A DNA stretch of 54,953 nucleotides from Glycomyces albidus (GTDB taxonomy: Bacteria > Actinomycetota > Actinomycetes > Mycobacteriales > Micromonosporaceae): NCBI RefSeq assembly GCF_009451885.1, contig NZ_WIAO01000031.1:1-54953 (forward strand). Direction: 5' to 3'. The notes beneath the pieces were generated by a model. That model worked only from the letters and a program-made list of their open reading frames with translations, did not search any database and had not been told where the DNA came from. The position numbers and the translations under genes are program-made. Below, in pieces: positions 20,182-28,970 of the stretch; the stretch's first letter is position 1, and every line of letters begins with the position of its first letter.

Positions 20182-20257
20182 GCCCTACTACTCCACTGGC
20201 AGAGAGAGCGGACTCAAAACCCGCACAGTCTGGGTTCGAATCCCAGGTAGGGCACCA
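20182..20257 (+). tRNA. tRNA with CAA anticodon and short variable loop
   Basis: 73 nt plus encoded CCA. It has a perfect 7-bp acceptor (GCCCTAC/GTAGGGC), a 3-bp D stem with GG in the loop, anticodon loop CTCAAAA (U33, CAA), a 5-nt variable loop ACAGT, and a perfect T arm (CTGGG TTCGAAT CCCAG). CAA would read the Leu codon UUG, but bacterial tRNA-Leu has a long variable arm and this does not. Pair 31-39 is an A-C mismatch, conserved in the second copy at 27024-27100. Its amino-acid identity is uncertain. It is convergent with the 592-aa gene, 17 bp apart. Confidence 0.75.
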
Positions 20258-20274
20258 AGTCGATCATGTTGCGA

Positions 20275-22053
20275 TCAGGCGTCATCGTCGTCGATCGTGA
20301 ATTGAACATTCGGAGGCGCGGTGAAGCTGCCTCGTCGTCTGAAGAGTCGGGGTAGCCGGAGCGTGGTCGCTTTCAGAGCGATCGGAGCGAGCCACACGAG
20401 GGCCGCCACCGCGAACGCGAGTCCAATAATGGCCCAAGGACCCCAAGAGCCCAGGCCTGCCGCCCACTGAATCGGCGCATAAAGGACACCAGCAATGCCT
20501 CCGGAAACCTCGCCCTGCGCGTCGTCCAGCAAGTCCCTGAGAACTGGAACAGCGACAAGTGCAGCGATGATTGCGCCGAGGAGGGCTATGCCGAGGCTGC
20601 GGCGTGCGTCAGTGGCGGCCTTCTTGGCCGCGTATGCCTGCGATCCGAGGCTCAAGCTCGTCTCAATCACGGCTCGCATGTCGTCACCGCCGAGATGTCG
20701 GATCAGACTGCGTGAAATGTCCCTGGCTGACCCGTACCGAATACTTCCCTGCCGCAGCTCTGCGAACAGCTGGATGATGTCCCGGTAGAGCACTGTCAAG
20801 TTTCGGTCGCCGGTACTCAATCGGGGTGCTCGTCGTTCGATATCTGCTAACCGCCAGTAGAGGAGCAGGCCGTACTCGATGACAAGGACGGTGTATAGCT
20901 CTCTCATGGGGTTAGGCGGTTTGCCTCGCCAAGTGACATGCACGGCAGAGGCAAGGTTCAGGTGGAGCGAGGAGTTACGCGTACTCGAGTAGTCCCGTCC
21001 TTCGTCAACGTTGTCAGAGAGCTCATCCTCGCGGGACCATCGGACAGCTATGGTACGCAGTTCACCTCGGTGGGCCTTCTTCCACTCCTGATGCGAGTTG
21101 CAGCATCGCCCAGCAGCGGTCATGACCGTCGCGTAGATGTTGAAACCCTGCGGCAGGCGATGGCCGATGGTCTTTCCGATGGCTTCAAGGTGGCGACCCA
21201 GCACGTCCTCAATCGTGTATGGCTGGTCGAAAGACATCTCTCTGAGCCGGGCACCTGCGTCCAGATCCTCCAACCAGGTGCCGAGCGGTGGTCGGCGTCG
21301 TGTGGTTCGGAGGCCGGCGAGGAGCGGTTCTGGGAAGGTGGACCTGGTGATGCACGGGGTCTTGGCGATCGACATTGTCGACAATTCACGGGCGGTGAGT
21401 GCCGCTTTGATCGGCAGAGCAATCGTCAGTTGAACAACACCGGATTCGTGGAGCAGTAGCCGTGGCTCGAAGGCAACGTCAAACGGCCGGTGGCCCTTGA
21501 ACGGGGGCTTCACCTGGTGATAGGAGGATCGGAGGCATAGCCTGACGTATCGGTCCTCATCCTGGTCCCTTCCGCCAAAGAGATCAGCTGAGATCTCGCG
21601 CTCGACGAGGGAGACCTTCTGCGCGTCAATGCTGACGGCTCTGGCGGTGTCGAGCACCTCGTTGTCCACACGGTTGTGCTCAGGTCCAGACGGTTCTTCC
21701 TCATTAGATTCGGGCTCGCTTGTCCAGGTAATCTTCAGGGAACGGGCCGCGACCACCGGATGCTTGACCATGAATCCAGCCCATTGCGAAGTAGCTTCAG
21801 CGCGGGCAATATCGTCGTAAAGCCGTTGCACCCGTTCTGCACGCCGATCGAGCCGTGCAAGTACTGGGGTAAGTCTGATGCCGGTCTCGGAAGGCCAGGC
21901 CGCTGCTATCGCTATGTCGGACTGCAACAGTCGTCGTGACGCACGCTCGAGATTCAGCGGACGGCCGATGCTGGTTGTGAAGGTGAAGTGAACCGTGGCG
22001 CCTGGCAGAACTGCATCGTGTCCCGACGACCTCCCGAACAACCAATCAAGCAT
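20275..22053 (-). CDS. 592-aa protein with two C-terminal TM helices, family unknown
   Basis: Start taken as the ATG at 22053; TAGTGT lies 5 nt before it, suggesting a leaderless mRNA. A TTG at 22134 would add 27 residues. The large N-terminal region is soluble and has charged stretches. Two TM helices lie at about 486-505 (SLGIALLGAIIAALVAVPVL) and 539-560 (PWAIIGLAFAVAALVWLAPIAL). A basic segment and an acidic tail, FTIDDDDA, follow. It is divergent from a PIN-like gene and convergent with the CAA tRNA. A truncated inverted copy of its last 60 or so codons, again beside the tRNA, lies at 26801-26994. Confidence 0.75.
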   Translation of the reverse strand: MLDWLFGRSSGHDAVLPGATVHFTFTTSIGRPLNLERASRRLLQSDIAIAAAWPSETGIRLTPVLARLDRRAERVQRLYDDIARAEATSQWAGFMVKHPVVAARSLKITWTSEPESNEEEPSGPEHNRVDNEVLDTARAVSIDAQKVSLVEREISADLFGGRDQDEDRYVRLCLRSSYHQVKPPFKGHRPFDVAFEPRLLLHESGVVQLTIALPIKAALTARELSTMSIAKTPCITRSTFPEPLLAGLRTTRRRPPLGTWLEDLDAGARLREMSFDQPYTIEDVLGRHLEAIGKTIGHRLPQGFNIYATVMTAAGRCCNSHQEWKKAHRGELRTIAVRWSREDELSDNVDEGRDYSSTRNSSLHLNLASAVHVTWRGKPPNPMRELYTVLVIEYGLLLYWRLADIERRAPRLSTGDRNLTVLYRDIIQLFAELRQGSIRYGSARDISRSLIRHLGGDDMRAVIETSLSLGSQAYAAKKAATDARRSLGIALLGAIIAALVAVPVLRDLLDDAQGEVSGGIAGVLYAPIQWAAGLGSWGPWAIIGLAFAVAALVWLAPIALKATTLRLPRLFRRRGSFTAPPNVQFTIDDDDA

Positions 22054-22275
22054 GCACCACACTAGCTCTTGGTCTCTGCCACCCCACGGCTGCAGACCTG
22101 AAGTACACACAGATCGCCGCTGCTTCCCAGGCAACCTGAGATCGCGACCTTGCTTGGGTTCTCAAGGCGCCCGTTCAGAACTGCTCGCTCCAATAGCTCG
22201 TGGGCGACCTCTCGCCGCCAATGCTCGTTCATCGTGGTTGAAGCAGATGCCACGCCGCTGGGGCATCATAATGAG

Positions 22276-23496
22276 GTGACTGCCATACCCTTCTTCTCGG
22301 CTGACCGGTTCCAGTACTGGGTGATCGATTTCGAGCGCCATGAGTTCGAAGTGGTCATGACCGACGGAACGCGCCACACCGAGGCGCTGCCGCCGACGAC
22401 CTTGCGCGACAACCAGGTCGCACGGTCGGTATTCGACTGGAAGTCATGGTGGGTGTGGAGCACGACGGTGCGGGGCGACATCTTCCCCTCCGAGGCGTAC
22501 AGCCGCGTCAGCACCGACAAGGGCCGACCGGCCATCTACCTCGACCAGAACCACTGGAGCACGCTCGCATGGGCCCGGGTCGATCCCAGCAAGGTCAAGG
22601 ACCAGGACGAGCTCGCAGCGGCACAGCGGATCATCGCGCTCGCCCTTGATGCCGGCATCGTCTTGCCACTCTCCTCGGCGCACCTCACCGAGACCTCCCC
22701 GCTGTACGGCGATCGCCGCTACCACCTAGGGCTCGCGATGGCGCAGCTGTCGGGCGGATGGCAGCTCCGATCGCCGCTGACCGTCTGGGTCAACGAACTC
22801 GCCGCCATGCTCGCAGCGTACGAGCACGTCCCGGTGCCGCCGTCGACGCAACTGCCGGTTGTCACCCTCGAGCCCCAGGCGTGGTCCGCAAACGACGTAC
22901 ACGCGCACGAGATCGACAATGACCTGGAGTTGCTCCAGCTCGTCCTGACCGAGCCGTCGGTCATCTTGTCGACGCTGATCGACACGACCCCCCTAGAGAA
23001 GGGCGACGCGTCCGCGTGGGTGAAGCGCAACCGCGAGATCACCGAGCTTTTCGCCACCGAGTGCCTCACCGATGCCGAGCGCACTCGACGTGCAGAGGGG
23101 CTGTTCTGGTGCGAGAACATTCAGGAACTTGAGCGGGCCGCTGCACTGGTCGGCGTCGATGCGAGCCGGTTCGCTCAAGATGCCAGTGCACTGGTCCAGC
23201 AGCTCAGGGCGACGCCCTACCTCTCGATACTGTCGGCGCTGTTCCAACGCCGCCACCTCGACCGCAATGCCCGCTGGAAGGAAAGCGACTTCTTCGACAT
23301 GATGTACCTGTCGTGCGGCACGGCCTACTGCGATTACGTTGCCGCCGAGACGTACACCGGGACGCAACTCCAGCAGATCCTCCGCCAGCAGGGCAAGCAG
23401 GGCAACACGTTCCTGTCCCTCACTGAGCTGGTCACGGCCCTCAATCGGGACGGAGTCAAGACGGCAAGCGAGAAAGCAGCGCTTGACGATCTCTGA
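22276..23496 (+). CDS. PIN-like nuclease domain protein
   Basis: About 406 aa from a GTG at 22276; no clear RBS, so the start is uncertain (a GTG at 22234 is also in frame). An N-terminal region of about 85 aa precedes a PIN-like fold: Asp90 in AIYLDQNHWSTLA, Glu139 in LSSAHLTET, and a C-terminal acidic set in SDFFDMMYL and YCDYVAAETYTGTQL (Asp338, Asp341, Asp353). These match the spaced acidic residues that bind metal in PIN RNases, with a long helical insert. Likely an RNase, possibly in a toxin or defence module with the divergent 592-aa gene. Family-level match only; activity not shown. Confidence 0.65.
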   Translation: MTAIPFFSADRFQYWVIDFERHEFEVVMTDGTRHTEALPPTTLRDNQVARSVFDWKSWWVWSTTVRGDIFPSEAYSRVSTDKGRPAIYLDQNHWSTLAWARVDPSKVKDQDELAAAQRIIALALDAGIVLPLSSAHLTETSPLYGDRRYHLGLAMAQLSGGWQLRSPLTVWVNELAAMLAAYEHVPVPPSTQLPVVTLEPQAWSANDVHAHEIDNDLELLQLVLTEPSVILSTLIDTTPLEKGDASAWVKRNREITELFATECLTDAERTRRAEGLFWCENIQELERAAALVGVDASRFAQDASALVQQLRATPYLSILSALFQRRHLDRNARWKESDFFDMMYLSCGTAYCDYVAAETYTGTQLQQILRQQGKQGNTFLSLTELVTALNRDGVKTASEKAALDDL

Positions 23497-23661
23497 GACT
23501 GAGCCATGCCACGGCAGCGGCTCCTGGGCCCGCCCCACTCGGTTCTTCGGCGCACGCACTCTTTCACCTCGTCCGTTCTTTGGACCAGGTACTGGTCGTA
23601 AGTCGCAGGTAAGCGAGCGGGGAGGTGACCCAGCGGTCGTAGGAACACTTCAGGCTTGTAG

Positions 23662-24174
<513 letters not shown>

Positions 24175-24175
24175 A

Positions 24176-24207
24176 CATGTCACAGACCCGTACGCCTCCG
24201 AACTGGC
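24176..24207 (+). repeat. 32-nt dispersed repeat, copy 2
   Basis: Matches 19970-20001 at 28 of 32 positions. It sits exactly at the breakpoint of the kdpE remnant and directly abuts the 114-nt IS-associated repeat. Confidence 0.5.
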
Positions 24208-24320
24208 GATCCGTTGAAGTGGTATTCGCTGTTCTACCAGGAGCTTCCTGCAGCCACCGAAGACTGCGCCCACCAAATCCGCTGTGCCCCAATGGCCTCC
24301 GATCAGGACGCAACGATCTC
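24207..24320 (-). repeat. 114-nt IS-associated inverted repeat, copy 1
   Basis: Nearly identical, in inverted orientation, to 26095-26208 and equally long. It contains GGTGGGCGCAGTCTTCGG and a stem-like AGGAGCTTCCTGCAG. Copy 2 lies just before an IS5-type transposase remnant, so this is probably the outer part of that IS without its body. Confidence 0.7.
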
Positions 24321-24511
24321 ACTGTGCGCCGGTCCACCAAGTTCCCGTTGATCGCGTCCAAACGGTCGCGGATCACCTCCTCATGCACGTACACCCATAC
24401 GTCGACCTCGAGGAGAGTGGGTTCAGCAAGCACCCATTCGACGATCACGTCAGCGACCCGGTCGTACGCCATCCGGATGAGTGCCGCGAAGCCGCGCAAG
24501 CCCCTGCTCAC
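24320..24511 (-). pseudogene. gene fragment of unknown family
   Basis: About 60 codons read as normal protein (FAALIRMAYDRVADVIVEW, then LEVDVWVYVHEEVIRDRL) before running into the IS-associated repeat at 24320. The 5' end is a GTG at 24511. Composition looks coding, unlike the other frames here. The rest of the gene is lost; family not recognised. Confidence 0.4.
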
Positions 24512-24734
24512 GAGTAGGATTCATACGCTCATTGAACCTGATGGCGTGCTGGCGCACTATCAGACGTGAAGGCAGCGACGTTGCATCCGAGTGCCGGGGG
24601 TGTTCAGTCTCGAGAACCGGGAACCGACGCATAGACATGAGTGTCGTCGCCCGGCTCGGGTCGGGACCCCTCCCGCCGCTGCCGTGCGAGCATCGTGTCG
24701 AGGCGGGACGCTGATCGGTAGAGGAGAGGTCCAC

Positions 24735-26060
24735 ATGGCGGCAGACTTGGAAGGGCTCATCAACGACCTGGAGCGCCCGCAGTCCGGGTACAGCGAGGTG
24801 AGCCCGCGGGATCGCGCGATCGTCGCGCTGCAGGAGCACGGCTCAGAAGCCGCGCCCGTGCTGATCTCGAGGCTGGACGGGCTACTGACAGAATGGGCCG
24901 AGTACTTCGCTCGAGTCGACTCGGTGCTCAAGGTGTGGCGGCAGTGGTACGACGAGAGCGAGCAACTCTCGGACGTGCATGGCGTCGGCGCCGACGTCGA
25001 GCGGTATCGCCTTATCCCGACATCGTCGCTTCCCGACCGACCGGCGCGCCCCGTAGACAACAGCCTGCTGGTTGACGGCCTGATCACGGCCTTGCACCGC
25101 ATCGGGGATGTGAGAGCGGGAGCCGTCCTCTGCAAGGCGTTGGCCGACCCGGTCGGCATCGATTCAGCAACATTGGCATTGCGTGACATCCGGGTCGAAG
25201 GCGCGAAGCGGCACCTGCTCGATGCGGCTGCCCGGGTCAAACTCGACGACAGGCAGTTTCGAGCACTCGTCGAGACCGTCCGCGACTATGGTGTCTCCGT
25301 GTCCCATGCCAGGACGCGCCTCGCTGCGGAGACGAACCCTGAGGGCCGGGTGCGCCTGTGGCGCTTGGTGAACGAGCTCGCGACCAGCAACGCTGACCGC
25401 CTCGCGCTCGCGGATATCCGAGATCCGCTGGTGTACATGGCGATGGACTCGCCGCCGGACCGGTGGGAGGCGATGCTCCAGTTGAGCGAGTCCGGTCTCC
25501 TCGGCGACGCTAGGGACCAGGAACCCTGGAACCGCGAGTATGAGGCGCCGCCGTCGCCGGGGATCGTGAGCGCGGCGATCGTGTTGGCCGGACGGGACGA
25601 ACCTAAAGGGTTCGGGTACGAACTGCGGCGCCGGGTCCGGCAGGTGGTCCAGAGCGACAACAGCGAGTCGGCCGCGCCGGGCGTCCTCGCGGCGTTGCAC
25701 GAGCAAATACCCGGGGCATCAGCCGCGGAACTCGTCTTCACGTTGGAACTAGCGAAGTTTCTCGCGGCCAGGAACGACTTGATGGATGATCCCATGGACC
25801 TGGTCAGGCCGCTCTATCGGCTGAGTCTCCGCTCCGAACCGCAGATCAAGGACCGCGCACTTGGCGCCCTGTACCACGGCTGGATGCTTTTCGAGCAGAT
25901 GGCGCAGCGAGACCAGGCCCGCAGCGAGGAGGCGACCATGATCTTCGAGGAGACGGCCCGGCCCGAAGACCGGGATCGCTACCAGGACTTCCTGTCCGTC
26001 AACCGTCCCTGGTGGAAGAAGCTCCTTCGTCTCACAGGCGCGGCGCCTCGTCATCGGTGA
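24735..26060 (+). CDS. HEAT-like helical repeat protein, function unknown
   Basis: 441 aa from the ATG at 24735, preceded by GAGAGG; a longer upstream reading lacks an RBS. Almost wholly alpha-helical with repeated paired helices (RDRAIVALQEHGSEAAPVLI, LVDGLITALHRIGDVRAGAVL, IDSATLALRDIRVEGAKRHLL), typical of HEAT/armadillo repeats that act as protein-binding scaffolds. No TM or signal peptide. It is flanked by inverted 114-nt IS-associated repeats. HEAT proteins occur as immunity proteins and in defence loci, but nothing here proves either role. Confidence 0.65.
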   Translation: MAADLEGLINDLERPQSGYSEVSPRDRAIVALQEHGSEAAPVLISRLDGLLTEWAEYFARVDSVLKVWRQWYDESEQLSDVHGVGADVERYRLIPTSSLPDRPARPVDNSLLVDGLITALHRIGDVRAGAVLCKALADPVGIDSATLALRDIRVEGAKRHLLDAAARVKLDDRQFRALVETVRDYGVSVSHARTRLAAETNPEGRVRLWRLVNELATSNADRLALADIRDPLVYMAMDSPPDRWEAMLQLSESGLLGDARDQEPWNREYEAPPSPGIVSAAIVLAGRDEPKGFGYELRRRVRQVVQSDNSESAAPGVLAALHEQIPGASAAELVFTLELAKFLAARNDLMDDPMDLVRPLYRLSLRSEPQIKDRALGALYHGWMLFEQMAQRDQARSEEATMIFEETARPEDRDRYQDFLSVNRPWWKKLLRLTGAAPRHR

Positions 26061-26094
26061 GCGCGTCGACCGGGACCCGCCAGGCGACGCTATT

Positions 26095-26208
26095 GAGATT
26101 GTTTCGTCCTGATCGGAGGCCGTTGGGGCGCAGCGGATTTGGTGGGCGCAGTCTTCGGTGGCTGCAGGAAGCTCCTGGTAGAACAGCGAATACCACTTCA
26201 ACGGATCG
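26095..26208 (+). repeat. 114-nt IS-associated inverted repeat, copy 2
   Basis: Inverted copy of 24207-24320. It directly precedes the IS5-type transposase remnant and is followed by a second CCAGGAGCTTCC, so it is likely IS-terminal sequence. Confidence 0.7.
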
Positions 26209-26229
26209 AACCCAGGAGCTTCCCCTTGC

Positions 26230-26791
26230 TGTTCTACCCTGCCGCCCTCCCGCTGTCCACCTCGACCTCCAGCAAGTCGCCGTCCTCAACCGCGGCCACC
26301 GCCGAGCCATCGGCTCCAGATGGCGGGCCCTCGACCCAGTTGCCCAGGCCATGCTCACCCTGGCCTGCCTGTGCGAAGGCGAGCGACTCCGCGACCTCGC
26401 CGCTGGCTTCGGGATCTCGCCGGCCACCGCCTGGCGGCGCGCCCGCGAGACCATCGCCCTCCTCGCCGCCGACGATCCACGACACCAAAGCCGCCCGGAT
26501 ATGGCAGACCCCCGACTCCTCACCGAGCAAGGCCTGTTCGCTTTGGGCGACAAGGGCTACGACGGGCTCGACCACGACCTGGTGGCCACCCCGTTCAACG
26601 GAAGGAACGAGCCCGCATGGCAGAAGGAGTACAACCGGCTCCACGCCCGCCTGCGAAGCCCCGGCGAACGCGTGTTCGCCCAACTCAAAATCTGGCCAAT
26701 CCTCGACCAGGTCCGATGCTCCCCCCACCAGGTCACCCAACTCGCCAAAGCCGTCCAAGTCCTCAACGACTACGAACACCAATCGCGGTGA
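26230..26791 (+). pseudogene. IS5-type (DDE_Tnp_4-like) transposase, frameshifted with internal deletion
   Basis: Begins like the family (LFYPAALPLS), then shifts frame near 26260 into LDLQQVAVLNRGHR and the HTH region RLRDLAAGFGISPATAWRRARE. A junction at about 26470 fuses this out of frame to IHDTKAARIW, removing the middle part with the first two catalytic Asp residues. The last part (GDKGYDGLDHDLV, KEYNRLHARLRSPGERVFAQLK) is intact. It cannot be active. It interrupts a second copy of the 592-aa gene. Confidence 0.8.
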
Positions 26792-26800
26792 AACAGGCTC

Positions 26801-26994
26801 AATGGGCGGTAGGCCAGGGACTCTGGGGCCCGTGGGTCGTTATCGGACTCGCCCTCGCGATGGGGGTCCTCGTGTGGTTCGCTCCGATCGCTCTGAAAGC
26901 CACCAGGCTCCGGCCACTCCGGTTCCTCAGACGTTGAGGCAGCTTCACCGCGCCTCCGAACGTTCAGTTCACGATCGACGATGACGACTCCTGA
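26801..26994 (+). pseudogene. 3' remnant of a second 592-aa-type gene
   Basis: Reads WAVGQGLWGPWVVIGLALAM, then VLVWFAPIALKATRLRPLRF, a TGA at 26935, then GSFTAPPNVQFTIDDDDS and a stop. This parallels the last 64 or so residues of the protein ending at 20275, including the final TM helix and acidic tail. The 5' part is replaced by the IS5-type remnant. It is followed, 29 bp away, by an inverted copy of the CAA tRNA. Confidence 0.85.
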
Positions 26995-27023
26995 TTGCGG
27001 CGTGGAACATGTCATGATCGTCT

Positions 27024-27100
27024 TGGTGCCCTACCTGTGATTCGAATCCAGACTGTGCGGGTTTTGAGTCCGCTCTCTGTGCCAATTGGAGTAGTAGGGC
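27024..27100 (-). tRNA. second copy of the CAA-anticodon tRNA, slightly degraded
   Basis: 77 nt with encoded CCA. The acceptor stem (GCCCTAC/GTAGGGC) and whole anticodon arm are identical to the copy at 20182-20257, including the A-C mismatch. The D loop is one nt longer. The T stem is weakened (CTGGA against CACAG, two mismatches), so it may be a pseudo-tRNA. Confidence 0.6.
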
Positions 27101-27332
27101 CGGTGGGCTGAGGAGAATCACCTGCCGATCTAGGCTCGAGGGAAGATCTCCGACGTGGTAGTCGCGAAGTAAGACGCCGCCCACGCCTCGAGGGCTAGTT
27201 TGCAAGGGTGCCCGCATCTCCTCAATCCTTCGGATCGTACGGTTCGAAACGGTCCCGACAGTCGCGGATTCGAATTCCGGTTGTTCCGTTTACGAACCGC
27301 AAACGACACGCTCGTCCTCTACTCCTGCAGCG
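27101..27332. other. intergenic, no gene recognised
   Basis: About 230 bp between the tRNA copy and the DUF3732 remnant. No convincing frame or repeat. Confidence 0.3.
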
Positions 27333-28763
27333 CTAATTGATCCAGTCTCGAGGGATGAGCGCCTGCTCACCTCCCCGCCAGCGCTCGATGACCGAGTCTT
27401 GGAAGAGTTCGTCGTCGAGATCGGCGTGTTCCATGACGATCACCTGGAAGTCTCCTTCCAGGCTGTTCACTGTTTCGGCGACGGCTTGGTAGATGCGTAG
27501 GAGTGAGGTGCAGTCCTCGTCGACGAGGTCTCCTTGCATTCTGGTGTAGTCGCTGGGGAAGTACGCTTGGGAGGGTTGGTCGAGGATGAGGACTCGGGGC
27601 AGCGGGCGTCTTTGTTCGGCAAACCATTCGTGCAGGCTGAGCATGACCGCTACGTGGTAGCCGAGCCAGTTTTCACCACTGCCCATTTCGTTCAGGGGCA
27701 CCGGTCCGTTCGGGGTTTCGGCGCAGACGTTGAGCCGCCGCAGGTCCAGGCTGATCAGATGCTCCGAATGCTCCAGATGGAGATTCCGTGCCTTGGCCAT
27801 GATCTTCGCGTTGATGAGAGCGAGGTTGCTCGCGACTCGCTCGCTCTGGAGGTCGGGGCCGAGGGCTGCTTCAAGGTCTGCGATCTCGCCTCGTATCGCC
27901 GGTCTGGAATCCCTGGCGGGCAGGGGCATTTCGGCACGTTCGGCGTTCTCGAGAAAGAGGCTGATACGCCCCTTGACGAGTGCGGCTTGCAGTGCCTGAT
28001 CGTGGACCCGCTCGGCGAGGCGCGCCCCCGCATCGAGTGCGGCTCGATCTTCTCGATTGCGTGCCAGTTCACTTCCGATTCCCTGGAGTCGTTCCTCTTC
28101 CGCCGCTATCATGCGCTGGAGTATTGGCGTGTCGTCGTTGACGAGGACCACGTCGGCGTCAAGGTGTTCCAACTCCTCGCGTACGTGCTCTGCGGTCGAC
28201 GAGGCCTCAGTGATGGCGTTGTCGCACAAGAGGCAACGGTTGGCGGTGTTGTCGGCGATTTTCTCGAGCAGTCCGAGTGAGATGAGGCGGGCACGGTGCT
28301 CGCTTGCTTCGCGGCGGTACTCGTCCTCTCCACGGAGCTGGTTGCGAAGGTCTTGCAGACGGGCTTTTGCTTGGGCGTGGCGGGATCGCAGGTCACCCCG
28401 TTCACGGGCGAGTGCTTCGGCATGGTCGGCGTCTACGGGGACGACTAGATTCCTGTCCAGCGCCGTACGCAGTGTTCCAATTGCTGTCTCAAGGTCGACG
28501 TCCAGATCGGTCTCGCCCGAGAGGAGGCCTGCTCGCTGGGCTTCGGTGATCAAGGCGCGGGCCTGGCCGGGGGCGGGCGATGTTTGTACGGCTTGTGCTG
28601 CGAGTCGGTCTGCTGCCCGCAGTTTGGCGCGCACTTGGCGGAGGCGGGTCTGCAGCGACGCTTGCTCGGGTTCGACGGCGCCGAGGAAGTATGGGAGGGT
28701 GTCGCGGATCGCCTGTGGCCGCCATTCTTGTCCTTGCGAATGGAAGAGGTTCTCAGAACTTGT
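27333..28763 (-). pseudogene. DUF3732 ATPase (ABC-3C system large subunit) missing its N-terminus
   Basis: Family similarity begins at SENLFHSQGQEW, codon 54 of an open frame that extends to 28922 over an IS scar. It covers APYFLGA-type sequence, a long coiled coil with a CLLC pair, the signature MGSGENWLGYHVA and Walker B VLILDQPSQAYFP, then the helical end. DUF3732 proteins are normally some 600 aa or more with a P-loop at the N-terminus. Here about 200 residues including Walker A are gone, so ATP use is impossible. Known members work with middle and small partners in predicted conflict systems; none is present. Confidence 0.8.
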
Positions 28764-28780
28764 TTCAAGTTCGGAGATTG
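28756..28780. repeat. IS end scar at the DUF3732 breakpoint
   Basis: GAACTTGTTTCAAGTTCGG and the next 6 nt match 38905-38929 at about 21 of 25 positions, and resemble the right end of the IS at 32.7 kb (ACTTGAAACGAGCTC, inverted). It marks where an IS5-type element removed the 5' part of the ATPase gene. Confidence 0.55.
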
Positions 28781-28970
28781 AACGGGACTTCAACGACCGT
28801 CTGGTCCAACTGGGGTACCAGATGCAGTGTCTCGCTGGCTCGTAGTCGGAGAGCAGCTTGCGGGCCGGGCCACGCCTACATGCACGCGCTTGATCTGGAC
28901 CGCTAAGAAGGCCGGGAACCATACCGACCCATCTCCAGTCGACCTCGCAGTACTGGGTTCGAACGCGTTC

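Noticed and set aside
24207..26208. Active composite transposon around the HEAT gene
   Set aside because: No intact transposase; only one copy of the repeat has an IS remnant, and that has lost its catalytic centre.
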